This document shows, in pieces, positions 23,273 to 31,467 of a DNA stretch of 64,000 nt. The notes below the pieces were generated by a model, which did no database searches, was not told where the DNA came from, and worked only from the letters and a program-made list of their open reading frames with translations. The position numbers and the translations under genes were made by a program. The stretch is from SG8-30 sp964406445. Its GTDB lineage: Bacteria; Pseudomonadota; Gammaproteobacteria; Steroidobacterales; Steroidobacteraceae. Position 1 is the first letter of the stretch; every line of letters begins with the position of its first letter. The stretch covers positions 1 to 64,000 of the forward strand of contig CAYORU010000011.1 of the NCBI GenBank assembly GCA_964406445.1, in the 5' to 3' direction.

Positions 23273-26005
23273 TCAGAGGTCGAGGTCCCAGGTCAGGCGC
23301 CCGTAGAAGAAGCGCCCGACCGGGTCGTAGGTGTTGATGTCGAAGTTGATGTTGAGGTTCGTGAGCGACACCGGCGGCTGCTTGTCGGTGACGTTGTCGA
23401 CGCCGATGCGAATGCTGAGTCCGTTGTCGAAGTCGTAGCCGCCGGCGACGTCATGGTAGGTCACTGTGCGGATCTTGCGGAAGTCGCCGGGGCTCGGCTC
23501 CTCGACGGTGTCGCCGATGTAACGCGCCTTGTAGCTGCCGCTCCACGCACCCTTGCTCCATTGCGTCTGGAACGTGGCGCGCCACTTCGGGAACGCTTCG
23601 CGGCTCGCCGCCGTGCCCACCTTGTCGACCACGAACTCGCTTCCGTCCGGCAGCGTCGAGCGCTCCTCGAGGTCGAGCAGGCGTGCGCCCGAGAGCATGA
23701 AGCTCCAGGTGCCCGAGTCGGCCTCGAGCAGGTAGCGGGCGACGATGTCCACGCCCTCCACCTTGGTGTTGTTGAGGTTGATCGGGCCGTCGGCGACGTT
23801 GGCGATCTCGCCCGAGCTCTCGCGCTCGATGAAGCCGCAGCGCTGGCCGGTGGACGCGCACAGGTCGAGCAGGTTCTGCGCGCCATAGGCCGAGATGGTG
23901 TCCTCGATCTCGATGCTGAACCAGTCGACCGTCAGGCTCGCGCCCGGCAGCGCCGTCGGCGTCAGCACGAAGCCGAGCGACAGGTTCTCGGAAGTCTCCG
24001 GCTGCAGGTCGGGGTTGCCGCCAACCGTGGCCGGAACATTCGCCGTCGGCTGCACGTAGGTCGCAGGCACGCCCGCGCAGCCCGGCAGGCCGGCGCCGCC
24101 GCCGCTGCAGGGATCGCTGACCGGCACCGAGGTCTGGCGCAGGCCCTCGAACAGCTCGAGGATCGACGGCGCCCGGAAGCCCTCGGCCCAGGTGCCGCGC
24201 ACCAGCAGGCTGTCCACCGGCCGCCAGGCCAGCCCGACCTTGCCGTTCGTGGTGTCACCGAAGGTGCTGTAGTCGGAGTAGCGGGCCGCGGCCTGCAGCC
24301 TGAGCTCCTGCGCGCCCGGGGTGTTGCTGAGCAGCGGCACGTCGAACTCGACGTAGAACTCGTTCAGGTCGTACTTGCCGTCGGTGCCGTCGCGCGGCGC
24401 CGAGGTCGTGGTCTGGTAGGTGTTCACCCGCGGCGCAGCGTTGTTGTAGCTGTCCGGCGTGTCGAGGCCCTTCTCCTCGCGGTACTCGAAGCCCGCCGCG
24501 AAGGCGAGCGGCCCGGCCGGCAGCTGGAATAGGTCGCCGGTCAGGTTCAGCGTGAAGTCGACCTGCTCGGCCTTGTTGACGTCGCGGCCCGTGTAGCGGA
24601 TGTAGTCGACCATCGCCGGCGTCAGCGGGTTGAACATGTTGACCGGCACGCAGCCCGAGGCCAGGTCCGAGACGTCGGCGGTGATGCCGGTCGTGCTGCA
24701 GGCGCGCAGGCCGAGCGCGAGGCGGTCGAGGTCCACCTGGTTGCGCGAGGTGAAGGTGCCCTCGTTCTCCGCCCAGGACAGGAAGCCGTCCCAGCGCCAG
24801 CCGTTCGGCAGGTCGCCGGCGAGCCCGGCGCCGATGCGCAACGTCTCGACCGTCTGCGCGTTGACGCGCTGGCCGACGTCCTCGAAGAAGTTCTCGATGC
24901 GGAAGTCGGAGCCCGAGAAGGTGATCCCGAAGGGGTTGACGCGGGGATCGTTGGCGATGATGAAGCCGCGGCTGCCGCCGCGCACCACCGGCGCAGCGCC
25001 GGAGAAGAGCTGGTCCGATTCGCGCTCGTTGTACAGCGCCTCGAGCCTGAACTCCAGGCTGTCGCCGAAGTCGGTGGTGTTCTGCAGGTAGACCGAGCGC
25101 AGGGTCAGCGGGCCGGTCACGTAGTTGTTGTCGTAGCGGTTGAAGCGGTCGGTGGCCGGGTTCACGGCGCGCCAGTTGGAAGCGACGCTGCCATCCACGC
25201 CCGGATCGCGGGTGATGCCGTTCGCCGCGACGTAGGGGAAGCCCACCACCGCCGCCAGCCCGTTCTCGCGGAACAGGCCCTCCGGCGTGCCGAGCGAGAG
25301 GCCGTTCAGCGGGATGGCCGTCAGCGCCCGGTCCTGCGAGTAGATCGGCTTCTTGTCCACGTAGGACAGCGCCAGCATCCAGTTGCTCGAGCCGAAGCTG
25401 TGGCCGAGCAGCAGGTCGGCGCCGATCGACTCGCGGTCGCCCGCGTCCGCCTGCCCGAAGTAGGCCTTGACGCGGCTGCCCTCGAACTTGCGGTAGGTCT
25501 GGATGTTGACGACGCCGGCGATGGCATCGGCGCCGTAGATCGCGGTCGCGCCGTCCTGCAGCACCTCGACCCGCTCGATGATCGCCTGCGGGATGGTGTT
25601 CAGGTCGACGAAGTCGCGGAAGCCGCGCGTGCCGGCGCCGTTGACCCAGCGATGGCCGTTCACCAGCACCAGCGAGCGGTTCTCGCCCAGGTTGCGGAGA
25701 TTCAGGCTCGCCGAGCCGTGGCTGGTGCCGGCCGAGCCGTTCAGGTTGAGGCTCGGGCCCACCGAGGGCAGCGCCTGCAGCGTCTCGCCGATGGAGATCG
25801 CCCCGTTGATGCGCAGGTCCGCCTCGCCGAGCGTCTGCACCGGGCTGCTCGACACCTCGTCGACCCGGCGGATGCGGGAGCCGACCACCGTCACCTCCTG
25901 CAGCGCCGCCTCCTGCGCCAGCACCGGCGCGGCTGGCGCGCCGAGCGCCGCCGCGATCGCGGCCAGCAGCACCGGCGAGACTCGCTTGATCGAGGACGTG
26001 TTCAT
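23273..26005 (-). CDS. TonB-dependent outer-membrane receptor
   Basis: 910 residues from the ATG at 26005, which has GGGGAGG 6 nt upstream; the longer start 8 codons earlier lacks a site. Signal peptide about 1-31 (cleavage near LAQ/EA). The plug has an N-terminal TonB-box-like EVTVVGSRI, then LVLVNGHRWV and ERVEVLQDGATAIYGADAIAGVVNI. The long beta-barrel follows, with GYDFDNGLSIRIGVDNVTDK and the C-terminal FYGRLTWDLDL (aromatic-rich end strand). The SRIRR plug start is typical of receptors for oligosaccharides or peptides rather than siderophores, but that is weak evidence. It is divergent from a LysR gene and upstream of a transporter and hydrolases that probably use its cargo. Confidence 0.95.
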   Translation of the reverse strand: MNTSSIKRVSPVLLAAIAAALGAPAAPVLAQEAALQEVTVVGSRIRRVDEVSSSPVQTLGEADLRINGAISIGETLQALPSVGPSLNLNGSAGTSHGSASLNLRNLGENRSLVLVNGHRWVNGAGTRGFRDFVDLNTIPQAIIERVEVLQDGATAIYGADAIAGVVNIQTYRKFEGSRVKAYFGQADAGDRESIGADLLLGHSFGSSNWMLALSYVDKKPIYSQDRALTAIPLNGLSLGTPEGLFRENGLAAVVGFPYVAANGITRDPGVDGSVASNWRAVNPATDRFNRYDNNYVTGPLTLRSVYLQNTTDFGDSLEFRLEALYNERESDQLFSGAAPVVRGGSRGFIIANDPRVNPFGITFSGSDFRIENFFEDVGQRVNAQTVETLRIGAGLAGDLPNGWRWDGFLSWAENEGTFTSRNQVDLDRLALGLRACSTTGITADVSDLASGCVPVNMFNPLTPAMVDYIRYTGRDVNKAEQVDFTLNLTGDLFQLPAGPLAFAAGFEYREEKGLDTPDSYNNAAPRVNTYQTTTSAPRDGTDGKYDLNEFYVEFDVPLLSNTPGAQELRLQAAARYSDYSTFGDTTNGKVGLAWRPVDSLLVRGTWAEGFRAPSILELFEGLRQTSVPVSDPCSGGGAGLPGCAGVPATYVQPTANVPATVGGNPDLQPETSENLSLGFVLTPTALPGASLTVDWFSIEIEDTISAYGAQNLLDLCASTGQRCGFIERESSGEIANVADGPINLNNTKVEGVDIVARYLLEADSGTWSFMLSGARLLDLEERSTLPDGSEFVVDKVGTAASREAFPKWRATFQTQWSKGAWSGSYKARYIGDTVEEPSPGDFRKIRTVTYHDVAGGYDFDNGLSIRIGVDNVTDKQPPVSLTNLNINFDINTYDPVGRFFYGRLTWDLDL

Positions 26006-26131
26006 GAAGGACCTCCCCATTCGATGCATCCCCAGTCGGATCCCGCGGCCGCGCTGGCTGCGGGAAATTCCGGCCGATCCTAGGCAGCATCCGCCAGGTC
26101 ATGCAATCTGATTACCAATCTCGATTATCGA

Positions 26132-26146
26132 ATAACAAATTGTTAT
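26132..26146. promoter_or_regulatory. AT-rich palindrome between TonB receptor and LysR genes
   Basis: ATAACAA-A-TTGTTAT is a perfect 15-bp palindrome (7+1+7) in an otherwise GC-rich window, 28 bp before the LysR start and ~127 bp before the receptor start. Its A and T edges fit the T-N11-A rule for LysR boxes. It is therefore the best candidate site for the adjacent regulator, controlling both directions. Confidence 0.65.
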
Positions 26147-26173
26147 GCTAGTCACGGCCAGCCGGGGAGCCCC

Positions 26174-27136
26174 ATGCCGCGCGCCGACTTCGTCCCGAAC
26201 CTGCGTAGCCTCGAGTGCCTGCGCGCCACGATCGCGACCGGCTCCGCGACCGGCGCCGCGCAGCAGCTCGGGCTCAGCCAGCCGGCCGTCAGCCGGCTGC
26301 TCGCTGTGCTCGAGCGCAGCGTCGGCTTCCCGCTGTTCGACCGCCGCAAGGGGCGCCTCGTGCCGACCCAGGAGGCGCTCGCCTTCTCGCGCGAGGCCGA
26401 CATCGCGCTGCAGAGCGTGGACCGCGTCGCCAAGCTCGCCCGCAACCTGCGCAACGAGAATTTCGGCGAGCTGACCATCGTCTCGCCGCCGAGCTTCGCC
26501 GAGGGCATCCTCGCGCCGGTGATCGCGAGCTTCATCGCCGGCCACCCCGGGGTGCGCGTGAGCCTCGATTCGCAGAGCGTCGAGGTCGCGCGCGAGATGG
26601 TCGCGCTGCGCGCCGTCGACTGCGGCTTCGTCAAGCTGCCGGTGGACTACCCCGGCCTCGCCTGCGAGCCGCTGCTGCGCGCCGGCACGCTCTGCGCCGT
26701 GCCCGAAGGCCACCGGCTCGCCCGGCGAAAGGTCATCGCCATCGCCGACCTGCGCGGCGAGGCGCTGATCCTGCTCGGCAAGGGCCGCGCGTCACGCGCG
26801 CAGATCGACGACGCCTTCCGCGCGGAAGGCGTCGAGATGGACGTCCGCGTCGACACGCACACGGTCAGCGCCGCCTGCGCCTTCGCGCGCGGCGGCACCG
26901 GCATCGCCATCGTCAACGAGATGCTCGGCGTGCTCTACGCCGGGCCCGGCCTCGTCCTGCGCCGCTTCGCGCCCGACTTTCCCCACGAGTACGCGTTCAT
27001 GACGTCATCCGACGCGCCCATGACCCGCGTGACCCGCGGCTTCCTCGAGCACTGCCGCGGCTACTTCGCGCGGCGCCGGCGGGCCTACACGCTCGCGGGC
27101 AGCCAGCGCCGCGACGCGTCGCCCGGCGCGCGGTGA
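26174..27136 (+). CDS. LysR-family transcriptional regulator
   Basis: 320 residues. The N-terminal winged helix has FVPNLRSLECLRATIATGS, GAAQQLGLSQPAVSRLLAVLE and a FDRRKGRLVPTQEA wing. A substrate-binding domain follows (LTIVSPPSFAEGILAPVIASF, VPEGHRLARR, VIAIADLRGEALI). GGGGAG lies 5 nt before the ATG. It is divergent from the TonB receptor gene with a palindrome in between, the standard arrangement for a LysR activator and its target. The inducer is unknown. Confidence 0.93.
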   Translation: MPRADFVPNLRSLECLRATIATGSATGAAQQLGLSQPAVSRLLAVLERSVGFPLFDRRKGRLVPTQEALAFSREADIALQSVDRVAKLARNLRNENFGELTIVSPPSFAEGILAPVIASFIAGHPGVRVSLDSQSVEVAREMVALRAVDCGFVKLPVDYPGLACEPLLRAGTLCAVPEGHRLARRKVIAIADLRGEALILLGKGRASRAQIDDAFRAEGVEMDVRVDTHTVSAACAFARGGTGIAIVNEMLGVLYAGPGLVLRRFAPDFPHEYAFMTSSDAPMTRVTRGFLEHCRGYFARRRRAYTLAGSQRRDASPGAR

Positions 27137-27153
27137 TGCCGTCGACGGAACAT

Positions 27154-27179
27154 CGCGACCGGCCAGCCGACCGGTCGCG
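27154..27179. terminator. Hairpin between convergent LysR and lipoprotein genes
   Basis: A perfect 9-bp stem (CGCGACCGG/CCGGTCGCG) with an 8-nt loop lies in the 63-bp gap between two convergent genes. No T-tract follows in either direction, so bidirectional termination is only probable. Confidence 0.5.
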
Positions 27180-27199
27180 GAGGCGCCTGCCGCGGTCGA

Positions 27200-27640
27200 T
27201 TACGCGGGATCGGTTCCCGCGTCCGGCTGCGGCGCGGGCGGGGGTGCCGCCGGTGCCGGGACCGCGGGGGCCCCGACGCGCGGCAGAGGTATGACGAAGC
27301 TCTCCGGATACTCCCGGTGCTTGTCCGTGATCGCATCGACGATGCCGAGATCGAGGAACACGGCGCTCGCCACGATCTTTCCGCCCATCCGGCTCGGGAT
27401 GGCGCCGGCCACGTCGCGTCCATCCTCGGTCTCGCAATCGTAGGTCAGCGCGTCGTCCGACTTGCGGACCATCACCGTCGCCGGGATGGACGTCTGCCAG
27501 AGACCCCGCTTGTTGCGCAACTTGCAGGACCCATTGGACCCGTCGCTGAACGACACAGCGACCGGCGTCATGGCGTCCTCGGTCAGGGTCGCGCACCCGA
27601 CCGTACCCGCGGCGAGCGCCGCGACCAGCAGATACCTCAT
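27200..27640 (-). CDS. Small lipoprotein of unknown function
   Basis: 146 residues. GGAGGAG lies 5 nt before the ATG. Lipobox TVGC gives a Cys at about 16. A compact domain follows with two spaced cysteines: SCKLRNKRGLWQTSIPATV and LTYDCETEDG, a pattern (C-x-L-x-N-x-x-G-x-W...C) that looks like a PEGA-type beta-sandwich of surface lipoproteins. The last ~25 residues are Pro/Ala-rich. The function is not known; an outer-membrane or periplasmic location follows from the lipobox. Confidence 0.7.
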   Translation of the reverse strand: MRYLLVAALAAGTVGCATLTEDAMTPVAVSFSDGSNGSCKLRNKRGLWQTSIPATVMVRKSDDALTYDCETEDGRDVAGAIPSRMGGKIVASAVFLDLGIVDAITDKHREYPESFVIPLPRVGAPAVPAPAAPPPAPQPDAGTDPA

Positions 27641-27804
27641 GGAACTCCTCCCTGGAGCTTGAGACGGGCGGGCCAGTCCTGCTCGACGGTTAGCGACTTC
27701 CTGGCCGGCCCGCAGGCAACGAACCCATCCCTCCGACGACCGTCCCGGGAGATATACACCCGCCGAGCATGCTTTCCAACGGGGAGCCGCCGCCGTAGCG
27801 GCCG

Positions 27805-28167
27805 TCAGGCCTCGACGACGGCCTTGAACCCCCCGTAGATCATCCGGCGGCCGTCGAAGGGCATCGCTTTCGGGTCCATGTAGGGCGCGAGCCGCGGATC
27901 CTTCATGACCTTCGCGTTGACCTGGTCGCGGTGCCTACGCGAACGATAGGTGATCCAGGAGAACCACACGACCTCGTCGCGCTTGAGCTTCACCGCCTGC
28001 GGGAAGGACGTCCACTTGCCCGGCTTGACGTCCTCCGCCATGCATTCGACGTACTCGAGCGCGCCGTGCTCGCGCCATACCTTCGACGCCAGCCGGGCGA
28101 TCTTGCGGTACTCGGCGACCCGCTTCTTCGGCACCGGCAGGATGAATCCGTCCACGTATCGGGCCAT
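27805..28167 (-). CDS. DUF1428 family protein
   Basis: 120 residues from the ATG at 28167, which has GAGGGGAG 6 nt upstream; this start gives the family's usual N-terminus MARYVDGFILPVPKKRVAEY. The body includes GALEYVECMAEDV, FSWITYRSRRHRDQVNAKVM and the end FDGRRMIYGGFKAVVEA, all DUF1428 hallmarks. The family has a dimeric ferredoxin-like (ABM/EthD-like) fold and no firmly known function. It follows the DUF6249 gene by 87 bp on the same strand. Confidence 0.92.
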   Translation of the reverse strand: MARYVDGFILPVPKKRVAEYRKIARLASKVWREHGALEYVECMAEDVKPGKWTSFPQAVKLKRDEVVWFSWITYRSRRHRDQVNAKVMKDPRLAPYMDPKAMPFDGRRMIYGGFKAVVEA

Positions 28168-28254
28168 GGCGGTCTCCCCTCGTACGGCCGGAAGGGCCGC
28201 ACCGCCAGTGTACGCCGCCGCCCGAGAGCCGGTGGCCGGGGCGGCCCGAAGCAC

Positions 28255-28644
28255 TCAGCCTTGCGGCGGAACGCCGGCGGCCTTCACTTCCTTGCGGCCC
28301 TCGACGAAGTAATAGACGAGGTAGGCCAGCCCGACCGCGAACGGGATGCAGGCCAGCGTCGCCTCTTCTTCGCCGGCGACTGCGCCGAGCGTGAAGTAGC
28401 CGGCACAGCCGACGAAGGTCCAGATCAGGCCGCGCAGCAGGAACCGCGGCCGGCTCGTCTCGGCATCGACCGCCTCGGGCGGCAGATCCAGGCCCTTCTC
28501 GATCGCTGCCAGCCGCTCCTTGTGGCGCAGGTCGGCGCGCTGCAGCACCTGCCGGTGCCGGGACACGATGCCGACGATGCCGGCGCTGATGCCGAGGATG
28601 ATTGCGCTCAGCGGAATCAGGACGGCGATTGATTCGGTTTCCAT
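28255..28644 (-). CDS. DUF6249-like inner-membrane protein
   Basis: 129 residues. TGGAG lies 6 nt upstream of the ATG. Hydrophobic segments near 8-28, 70-88 and 95-112 alternate with a charged stretch (LQRADLRHKERLAAIEKGLDLPPEA) that is typical of DUF6249 proteins, which often have a cytoplasmic amphipathic loop like this. It is probably transcribed from the minus-strand ECF-type promoter at 28847-28875, making it a likely member of the sigma factor's regulon. Function unknown. Confidence 0.78.
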   Translation of the reverse strand: METESIAVLIPLSAIILGISAGIVGIVSRHRQVLQRADLRHKERLAAIEKGLDLPPEAVDAETSRPRFLLRGLIWTFVGCAGYFTLGAVAGEEEATLACIPFAVGLAYLVYYFVEGRKEVKAAGVPPQG

Positions 28645-28692
28645 GGCGATCTCCAGGGTTGAAAGGCGGATAGGATCGGATCCGGACTGCGC

Positions 28693-28839
28693 TCAGCCGA
28701 CGACCAGCAGCGCCAGCCATTCAAGGAACACCTGCCACCCTGATGTCGCGGACTGGCCAGCGAGGAACCCGACGGCGGCCGCGGCAGCGAGGTCGAGCGT
28801 CGAGTTCCAGGGCGGAAGGCAGCGGCGTAACCTGTCCAT
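28693..28839 (-). CDS. Candidate 48-residue small membrane protein
   Basis: An open frame of 48 codons with an ATG at 28839, starting with a basic head (MDRLRRC) and then two hydrophobic stretches (LDLAAAAAVGFLAG and WLALLVVG) split by a short Trp-containing loop. No clear Shine-Dalgarno is seen. The predicted start of transcription from the ECF-type promoter at 28847-28875 is only 1-2 nt upstream, so any translation would be leaderless. It ends 49 bp before the DUF6249 start. It could be a real small protein or just the 5' leader of that gene. Confidence 0.4.
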   Translation of the reverse strand: MDRLRRCLPPWNSTLDLAAAAAVGFLAGQSATSGWQVFLEWLALLVVG

Positions 28840-28846
28840 GGCCGTT

Positions 28847-28875
28847 GATACGCAGGACCGGTGCACGAGGTTTCA
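28847..28875 (-). promoter_or_regulatory. ECF-sigma-type promoter, minus strand (small ORF/DUF6249)
   Basis: On the minus strand: TGAAAC (28870-28875), 17 bp, CGTATC (28847-28852). This matches the TGAAAC-N16/17-CGTA layout of sigma-W-like ECF promoters. It mirrors the plus-strand promoter in front of the sigma-factor gene, with identical -35, spacer length and -10. Transcription should start near 28840. Confidence 0.72.
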
Positions 28876-28893
28876 CCTGGGCAGGTGAAACCT
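28868..28893. repeat. Perfect 11-bp palindrome joining the two ECF -35 elements
   Basis: AGGTTTCACCT (28868-28878), a GGGC spacer, and AGGTGAAACCT (28883-28893) form an exact inverted repeat. Each arm carries a TGAAAC -35 box facing outward. The symmetry is fully explained by the two divergent promoters but may also be a binding site. Confidence 0.85.
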
Positions 28894-28914
28894 GCCGGCG
28901 TGATGGCGCGTATC
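28886..28914 (+). promoter_or_regulatory. ECF-sigma-type promoter, plus strand (sigma-factor autoregulation)
   Basis: TGAAAC (28886-28891), 17 bp, CGTATC (28909-28914). The sigma-factor GTG is at 28944, giving a leader of about 22 nt. Its place right before an ECF sigma gene suggests autoregulation. Confidence 0.75.
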
Positions 28915-28943
28915 AAGCCCATACCGCGGGAGACGAGCCAGGC

Positions 28944-29480
28944 GTGGACGAGGCGATCGTCGAGCTGATGCAGGCCGGCCGGCCTGATGCCGCGCTGGCG
29001 AGGCTCGTGCCGGCGTACCGACGCCGCGTGTTCGGGCTCGCCTACAGCATCCTGCGGGACCGCGCCGCCGCCGAGGACGTGGTGCAGGACGTGTTCGTGA
29101 AGCTTTGGCAGGTATCCGGCAGCTATGACGGCAGCGCGAGGCTCTCGACGTGGATCTATGCGATCACGCGCAATGCCGCCATCAGCGTGCTTCGCAGGCG
29201 CACACCGCTGGTCTCGCTGTCGGAGCCGGCGGTCGCGGCGACGGTGGAGGCATTCGAGGCGCAGGACCCCGCGGCCGCCGACCCGCGGCTGTGGCAGCTC
29301 GTGGACGCCCTGCCCGACCGGCAGCGCCAGGCAGTCGTCCTCTTCTACCAGGAGGACCGCTCGCTCGAGGAGGTGGCGGACATGATGGGCATCCCCGTCA
29401 ACACGGCGAAGACCCACCTGCACCGCGCGCGGGCACGGCTCGCCGCCCAGCTCGGCCCGGACCAGGAGAGCGCGGCATGA
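28944..29480 (+). CDS. RNA polymerase ECF sigma factor
   Basis: 178 residues from the GTG at 28944, chosen because the predicted promoter leaves just ~22 nt of leader here, with GGGAG upstream. Region 2 contains FGLAYSILRDRAAAEDVVQDVFVKLW and STWIYAITRNAAI; region 4 contains LPDRQRQAVVLFYQEDRSLEEVADMMGIPVNTAKTHLHRARARL. No extra domains are seen. It is followed by a gene that overlaps its stop by ATGA and encodes a small membrane protein, the probable anti-sigma. Two mirror-image ECF promoters lie just upstream, so it probably controls itself and the divergent DUF6249 unit. Confidence 0.95.
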   Translation: MDEAIVELMQAGRPDAALARLVPAYRRRVFGLAYSILRDRAAAEDVVQDVFVKLWQVSGSYDGSARLSTWIYAITRNAAISVLRRRTPLVSLSEPAVAATVEAFEAQDPAAADPRLWQLVDALPDRQRQAVVLFYQEDRSLEEVADMMGIPVNTAKTHLHRARARLAAQLGPDQESAA

Positions 29481-29890
29481 AGGACACGGGAGACGACAGC
29501 ATGCAGGCCCTCGACTCGCGGCTCAGGAAGATGTTCTCAGGTCTCGACGCGGCGCCGGGATTCGACGCGCGGCTCCAGGCGCGCCTGGACGAACTGGCCG
29601 CGCAGCCCGAAGCGGCGCTGCGCGCGAGGCTCGAGCGCGAGTACGCCGCAGCGCGCGCCGCGGCGCTGCGCACGGCCCGCCTCGAGGGCGCGACGATCGG
29701 CGTCGCGGGTCTCGGCGCGCTGCTCATGGTCTGGCGCCTTGGGCCGGATCTCGCCCAGCTGTATTCCGCCTCGGTCCAGGCCGCCGGCCCGGTGACGGCA
29801 GGATTCGTGGTGCTGGCGGCGAGCGGCGCCGCGCTTTGGGCGATCCTGCGGCGCTTCGGCGTCGACCTGCGCCGGCTGATCCGCCCGTAG
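29477..29890 (+). CDS. Putative membrane anti-sigma factor
   Basis: 137 residues; the ATG overlaps the sigma-factor TGA. The N-terminal ~70 residues are soluble and helical, rich in Arg and Glu (SRLRKMFSGLD, RLQARLDELAAQPEAALRARL). Two membrane helices follow (about 76-93, GATIGVAGLGALLMVW; and 105-125, FVVLAASGAALWAIL). There is no zinc HxxxCxxC signature, so it is not a ZAS-type anti-sigma. The role is inferred only from coupling to the sigma gene and topology. Confidence 0.7.
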   Translation: MKDTGDDSMQALDSRLRKMFSGLDAAPGFDARLQARLDELAAQPEAALRARLEREYAAARAAALRTARLEGATIGVAGLGALLMVWRLGPDLAQLYSASVQAAGPVTAGFVVLAASGAALWAILRRFGVDLRRLIRP

Positions 29891-29940
29891 CGCCCGCTCG
29901 CGGAGTGCGCGTCCGCCGCTCACGGGCGGCGCGGACCCGC

Positions 29941-31371
29941 TTAGCGGATCGACTCCATCAGCGGCCTGGGATCGTGGACCACGCCGCCCTTCACGACCCG
30001 GTACACCTTCGCGAGGTTGCCGACGTCCGCGAGCGGATCCGCATCCAGGATCACCAGATCCGCGTGCAGGCCCGGCGCGATGCGGCCGACTTCCCCTTCC
30101 ATGCCGAGGGCCCGCGCGCCGTTGACGGTGGCGCTTCTCAGGATCTCGAGCGACGTGAGGCCCGCCTCGAGCATCAGCGCCATCTCGCGATGGATCGAGG
30201 GGCCGTGCAGCGTGCCGATGTTGCCGGCGTCGGTGCCCATGACCACCGTGATGCCGGCTTCGGCCACGCGGCGCAGGTTGTCCATCCCGATCCGCGGCGG
30301 CGGCGCGATCACGTCTGCGGTGACACCCGGCGCCGCCGCCCGGGCCACCAGCTTCGCGACGCGCTCCGGCCGCTGTTCGGGCGGAATCCCGTCGAGGTCG
30401 TCCATCGCGGCGAGCACCTCGGGGTCCGCGCGCCGCGCCTCGATCGGCGTCGGGCGCCACAGGCCGGAGAGCGCGAGCGGGTAGCCCTGTGTCACGAACA
30501 GCGTCGGGCAGTAGAGCACGTCGCGGGACTTCGCCAGCGCCAGGAATTCCTCGTCCACCGGCGCATCGAACACCGAGTGCACCAGCATGTCGGCGCCGGC
30601 CCGCAGCGCCGCCTTGGCGACGACGAGCTCGGTCGCGTGCACCGCGAGGCGCAGGCCCGCTGCGTGCGCGGCGTCGCCGGCCGCCTTCACGATCGCCTCC
30701 TGGGCGGCGAGGTCGTCGCCGGGGCGGTGGATGAACCACACCTTGATCCAGTCGGGCTCGAGCGGCAGCTGGCGCGCCACCAGGGCGCGCGCCGCCTCGG
30801 GCGAGTCGACGCCGATGATCGGCGGATCCCCCAGGTCGAGCTGCGGCCGCGACACCATCGAGATGAGCGGACCCGCGACCGCCACGTGCGGCGCGATCGG
30901 CAGCGCCGCCGCCTGCTTGCGGACCTGGAAGTTCCAGAACGGCCCGCCGACGTCCACCACGCCGGTCACGCCGCTCGCGAGCCACACCTTGAAAGTCGCC
31001 TCGAGCCGCGCGCGGTTGCGCGCGTCCTCCTTCGCGTAGGGCATGGCTGCATTGAAGTCCGCCGCGTCGGGGCGCGTATACAGGTTGCCCGACTGGAAGA
31101 AGTGCACGTGCGAGTCGACCAGACCCGGCACCACCCACTTGCCGCGCGCGTCGATGACTTGCGCGCCCTGCGGCAGCTCGAGGGTGATGCCGCTGCCGGC
31201 GAGCTGGATGCGGCCGTCGGAGACCAGGATGGTGGTGTCGCGCCGGACGGCTTCGTCGCCTGTCTTCGAGGGGTCGATCAGCGTCGCGCCGTTGATGACG
31301 AGGACGGGCGCGGCGGCGGCCAGGGTCGACCACAAGAGCAGCCAACAGCCGAAGCCGAGCCTGCAAGGCAT
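29941..31371 (-). CDS. Exported amidohydrolase-superfamily enzyme
   Basis: 476 residues with a signal peptide (about 1-21, AAAA/P). The TIM-barrel metal site starts at VDSHVHF (H88, H90). Further motifs are RLAVHATELVVAK, DMLVHSVFDAP and TVVMGTDAGNIG with the catalytic Asp. The beta-sandwich flanks are ATLIDPSKTGDE at the start and GRIAPGLHADLVILDADPL at the end, as in imidazolonepropionase/prolidase-like periplasmic amidohydrolases. Such enzymes hydrolyse cyclic amides or Xaa-Pro-type peptides. It is convergent with the anti-sigma gene and probably monocistronic. Confidence 0.9.
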   Translation of the reverse strand: MPCRLGFGCWLLLWSTLAAAAPVLVINGATLIDPSKTGDEAVRRDTTILVSDGRIQLAGSGITLELPQGAQVIDARGKWVVPGLVDSHVHFFQSGNLYTRPDAADFNAAMPYAKEDARNRARLEATFKVWLASGVTGVVDVGGPFWNFQVRKQAAALPIAPHVAVAGPLISMVSRPQLDLGDPPIIGVDSPEAARALVARQLPLEPDWIKVWFIHRPGDDLAAQEAIVKAAGDAAHAAGLRLAVHATELVVAKAALRAGADMLVHSVFDAPVDEEFLALAKSRDVLYCPTLFVTQGYPLALSGLWRPTPIEARRADPEVLAAMDDLDGIPPEQRPERVAKLVARAAAPGVTADVIAPPPRIGMDNLRRVAEAGITVVMGTDAGNIGTLHGPSIHREMALMLEAGLTSLEILRSATVNGARALGMEGEVGRIAPGLHADLVILDADPLADVGNLAKVYRVVKGGVVHDPRPLMESIR

Positions 31372-31467
31372 GCGAATCCCCCTCTCCGTGCAACCCTGAT
31401 CGTCCCGCGCGGGGGCAGGTCGGTCAAGACGGCGGCGTGCCTGCCAGGACGGCCGGGGTCGGGTCGC

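Noticed and set aside
24255..26102. Second long frame on the same strand as the TonB receptor
   Set aside because: It is a frame-shifted shadow of the receptor, rich in Arg and Pro, without signal peptide or barrel features.
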